Below are positions 52,675 through 60,731 of a stretch of DNA of 64,000 nt, in pieces (position 1 is the first letter of the stretch; each line of letters starts with the position of its first letter). Origin of the DNA: G963665185 sp049723905. GTDB lineage: Bacteria > Desulfobacterota > Desulfovibrionia > Desulfovibrionales > Desulfovibrionaceae. The translations under genes were made by a program, and so were the position numbers. The notes under the pieces were generated by a model, which saw only the letters and a program-made list of their open reading frames with translations, did not search any database and was not told the origin of the DNA. The stretch spans positions 1,426,001 through 1,490,000 of the forward strand of contig NZ_JBJKFD010000001.1 in NCBI RefSeq assembly GCF_049723905.1. Reading direction: 5' to 3'.

Positions 52675-53650
52675 TTCCACGCAGCAGCTTGGCGAAAACG
52701 CCCCCGTGGAGATCAGTATTGTCACTCCCATGCACAACGAAGAGCTGTGCATCCGCGAGTTTCACGCCCGATTGAGCGGTGTGCTCGAACAAATGGACCT
52801 GAACTACGAAATTGTTCTGGTCAACGACGGTTCCACGGACAGTACGGAACAGATAATGCGCGAACTGAGCGCCGCCGATCCGCACCTCAAGTGCGTCATG
52901 CTTTCCCGCAACCGTGGGCAGTGCACGGCCATCTACGCCGGGCTGCAAAGCTCCACGGGCGAATACGTGGTCATCATGGACGGCGATCTGCAGCATCGGC
53001 CCGAGGAAATACCGGCCCTGTACGCCGAATGCCGCAAAGGGTTCGACCTTGTCTCCGGCACACGGGAAAAACGTACGGAATCTTTGGTTCTGCGCCGTCT
53101 GCCCAGCCTCATTGCCAACTATCTGATGCGGGCCACCAGCAAATGCGACTGCCACGACATGGGCGGCATGTCCATACTGCGCGGCGAAACCGCCCGTTCC
53201 CTGCAGCTGAGCGAAGGCCAGCACCGTCTGCTGCCCGCCCTGGTGCATATTTCCGGAGGAGCCATCTCCGAGGTACTCATCCAGGCGCCGGAACGGTTTG
53301 CCGGAGCAAGCCACTACGGCATTGCCCGTTCCGTGGACGTGCTCTTCGACATCATCATGCTCTGGTTCCAGACCTCGTTCAAACAGCGTCCGCTTTATCT
53401 GTTCGGACGTCTGAGCCTGGTCCTTTTCGGACTGGCCAGCCTGACCATACTCTGGCTGCTGTATGAAAAACTCGCCTTGGGCGTGCACATGGGCACCCGC
53501 CCGCCGTTCCTCGGGGCAATCCTGCTCTACATCGCTTCCCTGGCCTTCATGTCCACGGGCTTTACTCTGGAAATTCTCGGCAACATCCGCGACGGTGTGC
53601 TGGGCAAAAAGCCCTATAGAATACGGGAAATAGTACAAAGCAAAAAGTAG
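52652..53650 (+). CDS. Polyprenyl-phosphate glycosyltransferase, GT2 (332 aa)
   Basis: DPM1/ArnC/GtrB-type enzyme. The catalytic GT2 domain at about 20-245 has ISIVTPMHNEELCIREFH, YEIVLVNDGSTDSTEQI, MLSRNRGQCTAIYAGLQ and the DxD-like VIMDGDLQHRPEEIPAL. Two C-terminal membrane helices follow (about 260-280 and 290-315). It transfers a sugar to a polyprenyl phosphate at the membrane. The start at 52652 is preferred over 52523 because AAGGA lies nine bases upstream. Overlap with the deacetylase gene suggests that the two act on the same lipid-linked sugar, as ArnC and ArnD do. Confidence 0.9.
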   Translation: MSKTPASDSTQQLGENAPVEISIVTPMHNEELCIREFHARLSGVLEQMDLNYEIVLVNDGSTDSTEQIMRELSAADPHLKCVMLSRNRGQCTAIYAGLQSSTGEYVVIMDGDLQHRPEEIPALYAECRKGFDLVSGTREKRTESLVLRRLPSLIANYLMRATSKCDCHDMGGMSILRGETARSLQLSEGQHRLLPALVHISGGAISEVLIQAPERFAGASHYGIARSVDVLFDIIMLWFQTSFKQRPLYLFGRLSLVLFGLASLTILWLLYEKLALGVHMGTRPPFLGAILLYIASLAFMSTGFTLEILGNIRDGVLGKKPYRIREIVQSKK

Positions 53651-53737
53651 TTTTCAGGCAGTTTTGGTCCGGCCTGCATATTTTTATGTAAGCAACGGAC
53701 AATTTCAGGGGCGACTCATTTCACTTCTGGAGGATCA

Positions 53738-54841
53738 ATGAAACCGCTACATCTTTCTGTTTTCAAAGTATTGGCGTTTTCCCTTGTGCTGTTGGCAGGC
53801 TGTTTTTTTACGGACTGCGCCCAAGCAGGCGGCAAGGATGATCCTCTAATTTCAGCCGCACCTCTGCCAAAGGTTGTCATTGTCGCCACGGGCGGCACCA
53901 TCGCCGAAAAGGTCGATCCGAAAACCGGCGGGGCAGTCCCGGCCCTGACCGGCCAGTCTCTTGTGGAGGCGGTTCCTCAGCTTGCTAAAATTGCAAGCAT
54001 CGAGGTCGTTGAATTTTCGAACATCGACAGTTCGCATATGACTCCTGAAATATGGGCCAGATTAAGCAGCACCGTGGCCAAACAGTTGGCAAGACCGGAA
54101 GTAAAAGGCGTTGTGGTTACTCATGGTACGGACACCATGGCCGAAGGCGCATATTTTCTGGATCTGACAATTGCAAGCGATAAGCCGGTGGTTTTCACTG
54201 GCGCCATGAACGATGCCTCAAGTCCTTTTCCTGACGGTCCCGGCAACCTGCTTAACGCCGTAACTCAAGCCAGTTCACCCAAGGCCGAAGGTTGGGGAGT
54301 AACCGTAACACTCAACAACTATATCAACTCGGCCAGGGCAACACGCAAAACCCAGACCACCAACGTACAGACCTTCAAATCCGGCGAACGCGGATTTTTG
54401 GGCTATATTTTCAATGGTCAGATCCAGCGTTTCAACAAACGCCCACCGCAAATTACACTGCCTGTTCCCAAGACCCTGCCAAAGGTCGTCTATCTTGCAA
54501 CCTACGCCGGAGCCGATGGGTCCCTTGTACGCCATGCCGTGGACAACGGAGCGCGGGGACTGGTGATTGACGGACTTGGCTCTGGCAATGTGAATGAACC
54601 GACCTATGAAGCGATCCGTTACGCTTTGTCCAAGCATATACCTGTGGTCATATCCACCGTGGTAAATCATGGCTCGGTGGAGCCGGTTTATGGCGGCAAG
54701 GGCGGAGGCAAAACTCTTGAAAAGGACGGATGCATCCTGGCCGGAGATCTCGGCGGCAACAAGGCCCGGCTGCTGCTTATCCTCGGGATTGCACACTACG
54801 GTGCGGACAACGCCGCTCTAAAAAAACTGTTTGCCCAATAA
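53738..54841 (+). CDS. ansB: L-asparaginase, type II, exported (367 aa)
   Basis: Hydrolyses asparagine to aspartate and ammonia. It has the two catalytic threonine regions: VIVATGGTIAEKVD (about 47-60) and GVVVTHGTDTMAEGAYFLD (about 125-143), with the substrate serine in NIDSSHMTPE. The N-terminal export signal contains LLAGC (18-22), a plausible lipobox, so it may be a lipoprotein; cleavage further on at AQA-GG is the alternative. The length is typical once the signal is removed. GGAGG lies four bases before the ATG. It is a single gene. Confidence 0.93.
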   Translation: MKPLHLSVFKVLAFSLVLLAGCFFTDCAQAGGKDDPLISAAPLPKVVIVATGGTIAEKVDPKTGGAVPALTGQSLVEAVPQLAKIASIEVVEFSNIDSSHMTPEIWARLSSTVAKQLARPEVKGVVVTHGTDTMAEGAYFLDLTIASDKPVVFTGAMNDASSPFPDGPGNLLNAVTQASSPKAEGWGVTVTLNNYINSARATRKTQTTNVQTFKSGERGFLGYIFNGQIQRFNKRPPQITLPVPKTLPKVVYLATYAGADGSLVRHAVDNGARGLVIDGLGSGNVNEPTYEAIRYALSKHIPVVISTVVNHGSVEPVYGGKGGGKTLEKDGCILAGDLGGNKARLLLILGIAHYGADNAALKKLFAQ

Positions 54842-54875
54842 AGCCTATTGGGAAGACTGACGCGAAGAGTCGGAC

Positions 54876-54912
54876 CGATTTACCATGCATAATGGAATAA
54901 CGTGGTAAATCG
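54876..54912. repeat. Inverted repeat downstream of ansB
   Basis: CGATTTACCA (54876-54885) and TGGTAAATCG (54903-54912) pair perfectly around 17 bases. It starts 34 bases past the ansB stop. There is no T-run, so termination is uncertain. Apart from this and the transposase remnant, the 54842-55455 gap holds no gene. Confidence 0.5.
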
Positions 54913-55119
54913 TCATTCGGCTGAAAGCATGCGGACAATACGGCCATAACCAAGTGGCTGCAGATACACGCGCCGATAGTCAAAGATTATCAAAATGTTT
55001 TGGCAGGGTGTGGGCAGCGTGTTGTAGCGTGCAGCAATTGGCTGTTTCAAGTGTCCGAGCAGACAACACCCGCCCAGCGCATACAGCGCCGTCCTGCGCT
55101 CCCGTGCATAACGCGAGTA

Positions 55120-55280
55120 TTAAAAACTTTTGCCTTAATTTCTGAACGACTATCACCAAAACGCCTGCTTTATAGGTCCGCATCACGGCATCAATCAACA
55201 GCCCATTGTCCTTGGCCGTTCGCCACGGTCTTTTTTTCAGCAAAGGAATCTTTGATTTCATCCCATTGAGCGCCGCGTAA
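55120..55280 (-). pseudogene. Decayed IS5-family transposase N-terminus
   Basis: Two overlapping minus-strand frames together spell the start of an IS5-type transposase. From 55268 downward one frame reads QWDEIKDSFAEKKTV, like the LTDxQWxxIxxLLPG opening of these proteins. The next frame reads RTAKDNGLLIDAVMRTYKAG (about 55222-55163), like GRTAKDNRLFIDAVLYRYRAG. A third shift then gives TGGTGATAGTCGTTC where WRDLPERF would be encoded. At least two frameshifts and several stops make it inactive. The catalytic DDE region is gone or unrecognisable, and no terminal inverted repeats were identified. Boundaries are approximate. Confidence 0.65.
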
Positions 55281-55455
55281 AGCTTATCTTCTTTGCATTG
55301 CCATCCTCCAGAAAAGAAAGAGGCAAATCAGAATCTGAACATCCAAACCACCTGGGCCGAATTAACATTAATGAAAGCGGTCCTTGACGAAACCCCTTTT
55401 CCGAGGCTACTCATACCGTTCCATTTTTACAAATTTGTCCTACGGAGGATTTTTC

Positions 55456-56604
55456 ATGGATACAGTGCTGTACATTGAAGGCGACGGAATAGGACCTGAA
55501 GTCTGGGCCGCCGCCCGGCCCGTGATCGACGAAGCCGTCTCCAAGACCTACACCGACGGCCGCAAGCTGGAATGGCTAGAACTGCTGGCCGGACAAAAGG
55601 CCTTTGACCAGACCGGCGACTACCTGCCCCAGGAAACCCTGGACGCCCTGGCCTCCGGCACCATCGGCATGAAAGGCCCCCTGCAGACTCCGGTCGGCGG
55701 CGGGTTCCGCAGCCTCAACGTGACCATGCGCCAGGTGCTGGACCTGTACGCCTGCATCCGTCCCATCCGTTACTTCAAGGGCATTGAATCCCCGGTCAAA
55801 CGTCCCGATCTGGTGGACATGATCGTCTTCCGCGAAAACACGGAAGACGTCTACGCCGGTATCGAATGGGCTTCCAACAGCCCGGAAGCCAAGCGCCTCA
55901 TCGAATTTTTGCGTGATGAAATGAAGGTGGACGTGGACCTGGACGCAGGCGTCGGCATAAAGCCCATGACCTCCATGCGTTCCAAACGTCTGGTGCGCAA
56001 GGCCCTGCAGCACGCCGTGGACAACAAGCTGCCCAGCGTGACCCTGTCCCACAAGGGCAACATTATGAAGTGCACCGAAGGTGCGTTCCGCGCCTGGGGC
56101 TATGAAGTGGCGGCCGAAGAATTCGCCGAAACGGTCATGACCGAAACGGAAGCCGGAAACGGCGGTTCCAAGCCGGTCATCATCAAGGACCGCATTGCCG
56201 ACGCCCTGTTCCAGAACGTGCTCATGTACCCCGAGCAATACAGTGTGATCGCCACCACCAACCTGAACGGCGACTACATCTCCGACGCACTGGCCGCGCA
56301 GGTCGGCGGCCTGGGACTGGCTCCCGGCGTCAACATGAGCGACCAGATCGCGCTTTTCGAAGCCACCCATGGCACCGCCCCCACCATTGCAGGCAAAGAC
56401 ATGGCAAACCCCGGCAGCCTTATCCTGTCCGGTGCCATGATGCTGCGCCACATCGGCTGGGGCGAAGCCGCCGACCGCATTGAAAACGCCATTGAAACCG
56501 TTATTGCCAGCAAGAAGGTCACCGTGGACCTGGCCAGTCAGATCGAAGGTGCAACCACCATCGGCTGCAAGGCTTTTGGGGAACAGATTCTGGCGAATTT
56601 GTAA
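55456..56604 (+). CDS. icd: Isocitrate dehydrogenase (382 aa)
   Basis: Oxidative decarboxylation of isocitrate to 2-oxoglutarate, for glutamate synthesis. Motifs: EGDGIGPEVWAAARPVIDEA at the N-terminus, the substrate region VFRENTEDVYAGIEW, HKGNIMKCTEGAF, the metal/substrate region NLNGDYISDALAAQVGGLG, and the nucleotide region FEATHGTAPTIAGKDMANPG. The start at 55456 has GGAGG seven bases upstream; the frame runs back to 55384 without a site. Cofactor choice (NADP or NAD) cannot be fixed by eye. It is followed by a terminator at 56640-56684. Confidence 0.94.
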   Translation: MDTVLYIEGDGIGPEVWAAARPVIDEAVSKTYTDGRKLEWLELLAGQKAFDQTGDYLPQETLDALASGTIGMKGPLQTPVGGGFRSLNVTMRQVLDLYACIRPIRYFKGIESPVKRPDLVDMIVFRENTEDVYAGIEWASNSPEAKRLIEFLRDEMKVDVDLDAGVGIKPMTSMRSKRLVRKALQHAVDNKLPSVTLSHKGNIMKCTEGAFRAWGYEVAAEEFAETVMTETEAGNGGSKPVIIKDRIADALFQNVLMYPEQYSVIATTNLNGDYISDALAAQVGGLGLAPGVNMSDQIALFEATHGTAPTIAGKDMANPGSLILSGAMMLRHIGWGEAADRIENAIETVIASKKVTVDLASQIEGATTIGCKAFGEQILANL

Positions 56605-56639
56605 GCCTCAGGCTGCTGATAAAGACACGATAGCTACGT

Positions 56640-56684
56640 CCCGTCCCGGACTGCCGCAAATGCGGGAGCGGGACGGGATTTTTT
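56640..56684 (+). terminator. Terminator of icd
   Basis: CCCGTCCCG (56640-56648) and CGGGACGGG (56669-56677) enclose a second small stem (CCGCA/TGCGG), followed by six T. It starts 36 bases past the icd stop. Confidence 0.85.
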
Positions 56685-56860
56685 ATGCACTCCTCACGCG
56701 CCGTTCCCTCCCGCGTCATCTTCAAAAGCCCGCATCAGACGAAAAATAAATCCAGCCGTATTGCCAAATACCGAGCAAAGCCTTAATTTTTAGCTGTTCA
56801 CGACCAGATGTTTTCCGTTGGGACGGACCCGCTGCAACCCTGAGAACAAAGGATTGGCAT

Positions 56861-57211
56861 ATGAGTGAAAAGATGGAATGCGCCACCTGGCTCAATGAAG
56901 TCGATTGGGACATGATCCATGAAGACGCCGTGACCATGTACCTGGAATGGGGCAACAACAACTTCAAGGACACTTTGCGCAGGCCTGTTGTCAGCGGCGA
57001 CGAATACTCCATCTACTTTGTGGTGGATACCTGGGACGCGCCCAAGGTCAGCCTGCTCAAGATGAATAATTACGGCTCCACGGTTCTGTGCGAAAAGAAA
57101 CTGCCCGAAGACCTTGCCAAACGGTTCATGGAATCCATCGGCAGCTTGCGCGGCATTCATGAGCTGAACGACGAGGTCAAGGACTGGCTGAAAAAGGAAC
57201 TTGGAGCGTAA
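56861..57211 (+). CDS. Small acidic protein of unknown function (116 aa)
   Basis: Possibly the short conserved Desulfovibrio protein family typified by DVU0772, but I recall this only loosely. It has tryptophans and acidic residues near the start (CATWLNEVDWDMIHEDAVTM), a middle with EYSIYFVVDTWDAPKVSLL, and an amphipathic C-terminal helix (NDEVKDWLKKELG). There is no signal, membrane segment or metal motif. AAGGA lies seven bases before the ATG at 56861. It is monocistronic, followed by the bidirectional terminator at 57243-57277 and convergent with hcp. Confidence 0.75.
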   Translation: MSEKMECATWLNEVDWDMIHEDAVTMYLEWGNNNFKDTLRRPVVSGDEYSIYFVVDTWDAPKVSLLKMNNYGSTVLCEKKLPEDLAKRFMESIGSLRGIHELNDEVKDWLKKELGA

Positions 57212-57242
57212 TTCCTTTTCCCGTCCACTCTCCTTCGAAAAA

Positions 57243-57277
57243 AAAGCCCCCCTCCGCACAGTGCAGAGGGGGGCTTT
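57243..57277. terminator. Bidirectional terminator between the small acidic protein gene and hcp
   Basis: AAAGCCCCCCTC and GAGGGGGGCTTT pair perfectly, and inside them GCAC/GTGC extends the stem. A-runs and T-runs flank both sides. It serves the rightward gene ending 57211 and the leftward hcp ending 57317. Confidence 0.9.
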
Positions 57278-57316
57278 CTATTTACTCGTATTCGGGCTTT
57301 TTCAGCAGCCGTAGCC

Positions 57317-58924
57317 TTATCCCAAAATAGCCTTCAGATCCTCATCCGGAGTGGAAATGGGCTTGATGTCGTAGTTTTCCACCAGGAAGTTGAGCACGTT
57401 GGGCGTAAGGAACGCAGGCAGCGTGGGGCCAAGACGGACATTCTTGATGCCCAGGTGCAGCAGGGTAAGCAGAATGGCGACGGCCTTCTGTTCGTACCAG
57501 GAAAGCACCAGAGAGAGCGGCAGGTCGTTGACACCGCACTCGAAGGCATTGGCCAGGGCCACGGCAATCTGAATAGCGGAATAGGCGTCGTTGCACTGCC
57601 CCACGTCCAACAGGCGGGGGATGCCGCCGATGTCTCCGAGCTGTTTGTCGAAAAAGCGGAACTTGCCGCAAGCCAGGGTCAGCACCACGGTATCGGCCGG
57701 GGTCTTTTCCACGAATTCCGTGTAGTAGTTGCGGCCGGGCTTGGCTCCGTCGCATCCTGCCACCAGAAAGAAGTGGCGGATGGCTCCCGCCTTCACGGCC
57801 TCGATAACCTTGTCGGCAACGGACAGAACCGCGTTGCGGGCAAAGCCGGTGAGCACTTCGCCCTTGCTTGTGTCTTCGGTAAAGCCGGGCAGCGCCAGAG
57901 CACGTTCGATAACAGGCGTAAAGTCCTTGTCTTCACCAATATGCGCCACGCCGGGCCAAGCGACCAGGCCGGTGGTGAAGATATTCTCCATATAGCCGGG
58001 CTGGGGCTTCTGAATGCAGTTGGTGGTCATAAGAATGGCCCCGGGAAACTCGGCAAACTCTTTTTTCTGATTCTGCCAGGCGGTGCCGTAGTGGCCGTAA
58101 AAATGACCATACTTTTTCAGTTCCGGGTAGCCGTGGCAGGGCAGCATCTCGCCGTGGGTGTAGATGTTGATGCCCTTGCCCTCGGTTTGCTGCAGCAAAA
58201 GCTCCAGATCACGCAGATCGTGGCCGGAAACCAGGATGGCCTTGCCCTGGCGTGCGCCGAGCGGAACCGGAGTGGGCACGGGGTGGCCGTACTTTCCTGT
58301 GTTGGCGGCATCCAGAAGTTCCATGGCGCGCAGGTTGATTTCTCCACACTTGAGCACCCTGCCGACCCAGTCTTCCAGACCAAGATCGGTACGCAACGTC
58401 TCGGCCAACCCCTGCATGATGAATTCATAGACTGCGCCATCTTCCTGCCCCAGAATGGCGGCATGGTCGGCATAGGCGGCAACGCCCTTGATGCCGTAGA
58501 TGAGCGTCTGCTTCAGGGCCTTGATGTCCGCGTCCAGCTCCGGGTCGTTGGCAACGCCGTGGGCCTCCCCCTGGGCAACCATGCCTTCCACATCGGAAGC
58601 CGGAACCATGTCGGCGGGACCACCCGGCGAAACATCGAGCCCGGCCTTGATGTCGTCGCGGAGACGGACGGTCTGTCCGATAAGTTCGACAAGTCGTTCT
58701 GGATCGAAATCAACGTTGGTAAGCGTGGAAAAGACCGCCTTGCTTACAAAGCGTCCCAATTCCACATCCTGCGCCTTGTCCGCTTGCAAAGCGACCTCGG
58801 ACAGGCCCTTGAGAAGATGGACAAGCAAATCCTGCAGAGCGGCAACATCGCGCTTTTTCCCGCATACGCCGCTCTTGTCACAACCGGTTCCATTGGCAGT
58901 CTGTTCACATTGGTAGCAAAACAT
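57317..58924 (-). CDS. hcp: Hybrid cluster protein (hydroxylamine/NO reductase), class I (535 aa)
   Basis: Nitrosative-stress protein with a cubane [4Fe-4S] cluster and the hybrid [4Fe-2O-2S] cluster. The N-terminal cysteines C3, C6, C15 and C21 (FCYQCEQ, then GCDKSGVCGK) have the spacing of the Desulfovibrio class I protein. Hybrid-cluster ligand regions are visible in LVSGHDLRDLE, THGEMLPCHGYPELKK, MTTNCIQKP, VAGCDGAKPGRNYY, LACGKFRF and DVGQCNDAYSA. It is divergent from hcpR with a FNR-like palindrome between them. I see no hcr reductase gene adjacent. Confidence 0.96.
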   Translation of the reverse strand: MFCYQCEQTANGTGCDKSGVCGKKRDVAALQDLLVHLLKGLSEVALQADKAQDVELGRFVSKAVFSTLTNVDFDPERLVELIGQTVRLRDDIKAGLDVSPGGPADMVPASDVEGMVAQGEAHGVANDPELDADIKALKQTLIYGIKGVAAYADHAAILGQEDGAVYEFIMQGLAETLRTDLGLEDWVGRVLKCGEINLRAMELLDAANTGKYGHPVPTPVPLGARQGKAILVSGHDLRDLELLLQQTEGKGINIYTHGEMLPCHGYPELKKYGHFYGHYGTAWQNQKKEFAEFPGAILMTTNCIQKPQPGYMENIFTTGLVAWPGVAHIGEDKDFTPVIERALALPGFTEDTSKGEVLTGFARNAVLSVADKVIEAVKAGAIRHFFLVAGCDGAKPGRNYYTEFVEKTPADTVVLTLACGKFRFFDKQLGDIGGIPRLLDVGQCNDAYSAIQIAVALANAFECGVNDLPLSLVLSWYEQKAVAILLTLLHLGIKNVRLGPTLPAFLTPNVLNFLVENYDIKPISTPDEDLKAILG

Positions 58925-58999
58925 GGTTCCCTCCCTTGGGTTTCACGCGTTTTTTTCGTAACGTCGGCCCTACAATGGCGGGAAACGGTTCTTACGACT

Positions 59000-59013
59000 T
59001 TGACTTGAGTCAA
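59000..59013. promoter_or_regulatory. FNR/HcpR-type palindrome between hcp and hcpR
   Basis: TTGACTTGAGTCAA is a perfect TTGAC-N4-GTCAA palindrome, the form expected for a CRP/FNR-family dimer. It lies 76 bases before the hcp ATG (leftward) and 41 before the hcpR ATG, so it can control hcp and possibly hcpR itself. Confidence 0.72.
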
Positions 59014-59053
59014 CTCGCCCCCCAAAAAAAGAAAGTTCCACAAGGGATACCAT

Positions 59054-59731
59054 ATGCAGACGAAAGCAGTCATCGAAAACATGGATCTGTTTAAAGGCCT
59101 TTCTGAAAACGGGGTGGACAAGCTGAACCGGGTGGCCGTGCCCATGAAGGTCGGCAAGGGACAGGCCATTTTCGAGGAGGGGCAACCCGCCAAAGGATTT
59201 TACGCCATCGGTTCGGGCCGGGTGAAGATTTACAAGAGCTCTCCTGCCGGACGGGAGCAGATTCTGCACCTTATGGGCGCTGGTGAGGTGTTTGCGGAAG
59301 TGGCGCTGTTTGCAGGCCGGGAGTATCCGGCTTCGGCCATGGCAATGGAAGACTCCGAACTCCTCTTTTTTCCCAAGGATGCCTTCAGCGCCATGCTGGC
59401 CGGGGACCCGGAACTGGCAGTGAATATGCTGGCCCTGCTTTCGCTGCGCCTGCGTGCCTTTACCGTACAGGTGGAAAACCTGAGCCTGCGCGAGGTGCCG
59501 GGACGCTTGTCCGCGCATTTGCTGCTGCTGGCGGGCGAAACAAAAGACGAGGTGCGGCTGGACCTTCCCAAGGGGCAGCTGGCCGCCCTGCTGGGAACCA
59601 TCCCGGAAACCCTCTCCCGGGTACTGCGCAAAATGGATGAGGAAGAACTGATACAAGCCGACGGCCCCGCAATCCGCCTGCTGGACAAGGAATCGCTGCG
59701 CCAGCTCGCTTCCGGGGAAATGCGGCTCTAG
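59054..59731 (+). CDS. hcpR: HcpR, CRP/FNR-family nitrosative stress regulator (225 aa)
   Basis: The N-terminal cyclic-nucleotide-type sensory domain (about 10-125) includes GQAIFEEGQPAKGFYAIGSG and FAEVALFAGREYPASA. A long dimer helix follows, and the C-terminal winged helix-turn-helix (about 165-215) has LPKGQLAALLGTIPETLSRV and ends LASGEMRL. It has no FNR-type cysteine cluster; Desulfovibrio HcpR is thought to sense NO through haem. It is divergent from hcp. Unusually, its last 147 bases (59585-59731) are repeated 1147 bases downstream, and the strong terminator lies after that second copy. Confidence 0.93.
   Translation: MQTKAVIENMDLFKGLSENGVDKLNRVAVPMKVGKGQAIFEEGQPAKGFYAIGSGRVKIYKSSPAGREQILHLMGAGEVFAEVALFAGREYPASAMAMEDSELLFFPKDAFSAMLAGDPELAVNMLALLSLRLRAFTVQVENLSLREVPGRLSAHLLLLAGETKDEVRLDLPKGQLAALLGTIPETLSRVLRKMDEEELIQADGPAIRLLDKESLRQLASGEMRL
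59585..59731 (+). repeat. 147-bp direct repeat, copy 1 (3' end of hcpR)
   Basis: Covers the last 48 codons and stop of hcpR. It matches 60732-60878 with seven differences (about 95% identity), six of them at third codon positions, including the stop (TAG here, TAA in copy 2). The offset is exactly 1147 bases with no gap. The sequence between the copies is AT-rich and foreign in look. Confidence 0.95.
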
Positions 59732-59830
59732 CCAACAAAAAAAGACAGCTCACTACTTAGTTTTTCTGTACAAAAACAATTAAATTCCGGATGCTGCAGT
59801 AAACAAAATTTGCATTTTATGGAGGTGATT

Positions 59831-60448
59831 GTGGATTGGTGGCTTCTAAAACAGCTTCGCTCAATGGTCATTTCAGACCTAAAAAATTTTATCCCACCTG
59901 ATTATTTTGAACAAAAAAAAGACCACTTTCAAATAACCAACCAGTTGCAAAATTCGGATTATATATCAAAGGAACTACGTTGGGGTTTTTTAGCAGGAAA
60001 AATGGGAAAAGACCTTTTTTTCAATGAAACTCCAATTATGTCGGCCCGACAAAAATCTGCATCAGAAGTGCTCATGAACCTTGGTCTTCTTGCCGAAGCA
60101 GAGGCTGCAAGATTAGCATGTGAAAGTTGTCAGCACTTAGCAGATACCAAAAAAATTTTGATTACCAACCCAGGCGAGGTTGCTAGTCAAATTCAATCTG
60201 AACAAATTCCAATATTAGAAGAAAATATAAAAGGCGCTCTACAGCTCTATATAAATCATCTAACTCCACAAGAGGCCGTCCCTTTTTGCGAATTGTTAAA
60301 TCCAAAGGATTTAACAAAGAAAAAAATATGGAATATAAATTTCAACAAAATCGTAGAATTCATACTAAAAAGAGTGGATTTAATAATAATCGGCGTAATA
60401 ATCAGCTTACTTGGTCTTCTACTAGCAAAAAAATTTAAATTAATATAA
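59831..60448 (+). CDS. Tail-anchored membrane protein on AT-rich insert (205 aa), unknown function
   Basis: No recognised family. A mostly helical soluble part contains MSARQKSASEVLMNLGLLAE, then AEAARLACESCQHLADTKK. It ends in one membrane helix very close to the C-terminus (VDLIIIGVIISLLGLLLA) followed by KKFKLI. This topology would leave the bulk in the cytoplasm. GTG at 59831 has GGAGG five bases upstream; ATG at 59819 has no site. Codon use is AT-rich, unlike all neighbours, and the gene sits between the two copies of the hcpR tail, so it was probably acquired horizontally. A phage-defence or toxin-like role is possible; nothing proves it. Confidence 0.7.
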   Translation: MDWWLLKQLRSMVISDLKNFIPPDYFEQKKDHFQITNQLQNSDYISKELRWGFLAGKMGKDLFFNETPIMSARQKSASEVLMNLGLLAEAEAARLACESCQHLADTKKILITNPGEVASQIQSEQIPILEENIKGALQLYINHLTPQEAVPFCELLNPKDLTKKKIWNINFNKIVEFILKRVDLIIIGVIISLLGLLLAKKFKLI

Positions 60449-60638
60449 TTTTTTATTTAACATCAAACTCGGCCATTCAAATATACCACCATAAATAGTG
60501 TCAATAATTTTATCTTATAGCTTTTAGACAATAGCATTCTTTCGTTTATTTAAAAAATCTCTATCCATGTTCCCCCTAAAGGATTTACTACTTAGAAATG
60601 ATAGCAAAGAGGTGCAAGGATTAGAGTTTTGCGAAACA

Positions 60639-60670
60639 ACGCAGCTATCGTGCCTTTTTCAGCAGCCTGA
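60639..60670 (-). repeat. 32-bp sequence repeated in inverted orientation after icd
   Basis: This stretch matches the reverse complement of 56608-56639, directly after the icd stop, at 29 of 32 positions; the shared core includes AGCTATCGTG and TCAGCAGCCTGA. A shorter related piece, CTTTTTCAGCAGCC, occurs at 57297-57310 next to the hcp stop. It lies in the AT-rich insert just left of hcpR tail copy 2. It could be a dispersed intergenic repeat or a leftover insertion-sequence end. Confidence 0.6.
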
Positions 60671-60731
60671 TAACCTGCTCAGACGTTCGCACTCTGTGCT
60701 TGCGGATAAGGGCGACGGCTTCGTCCGCTTT

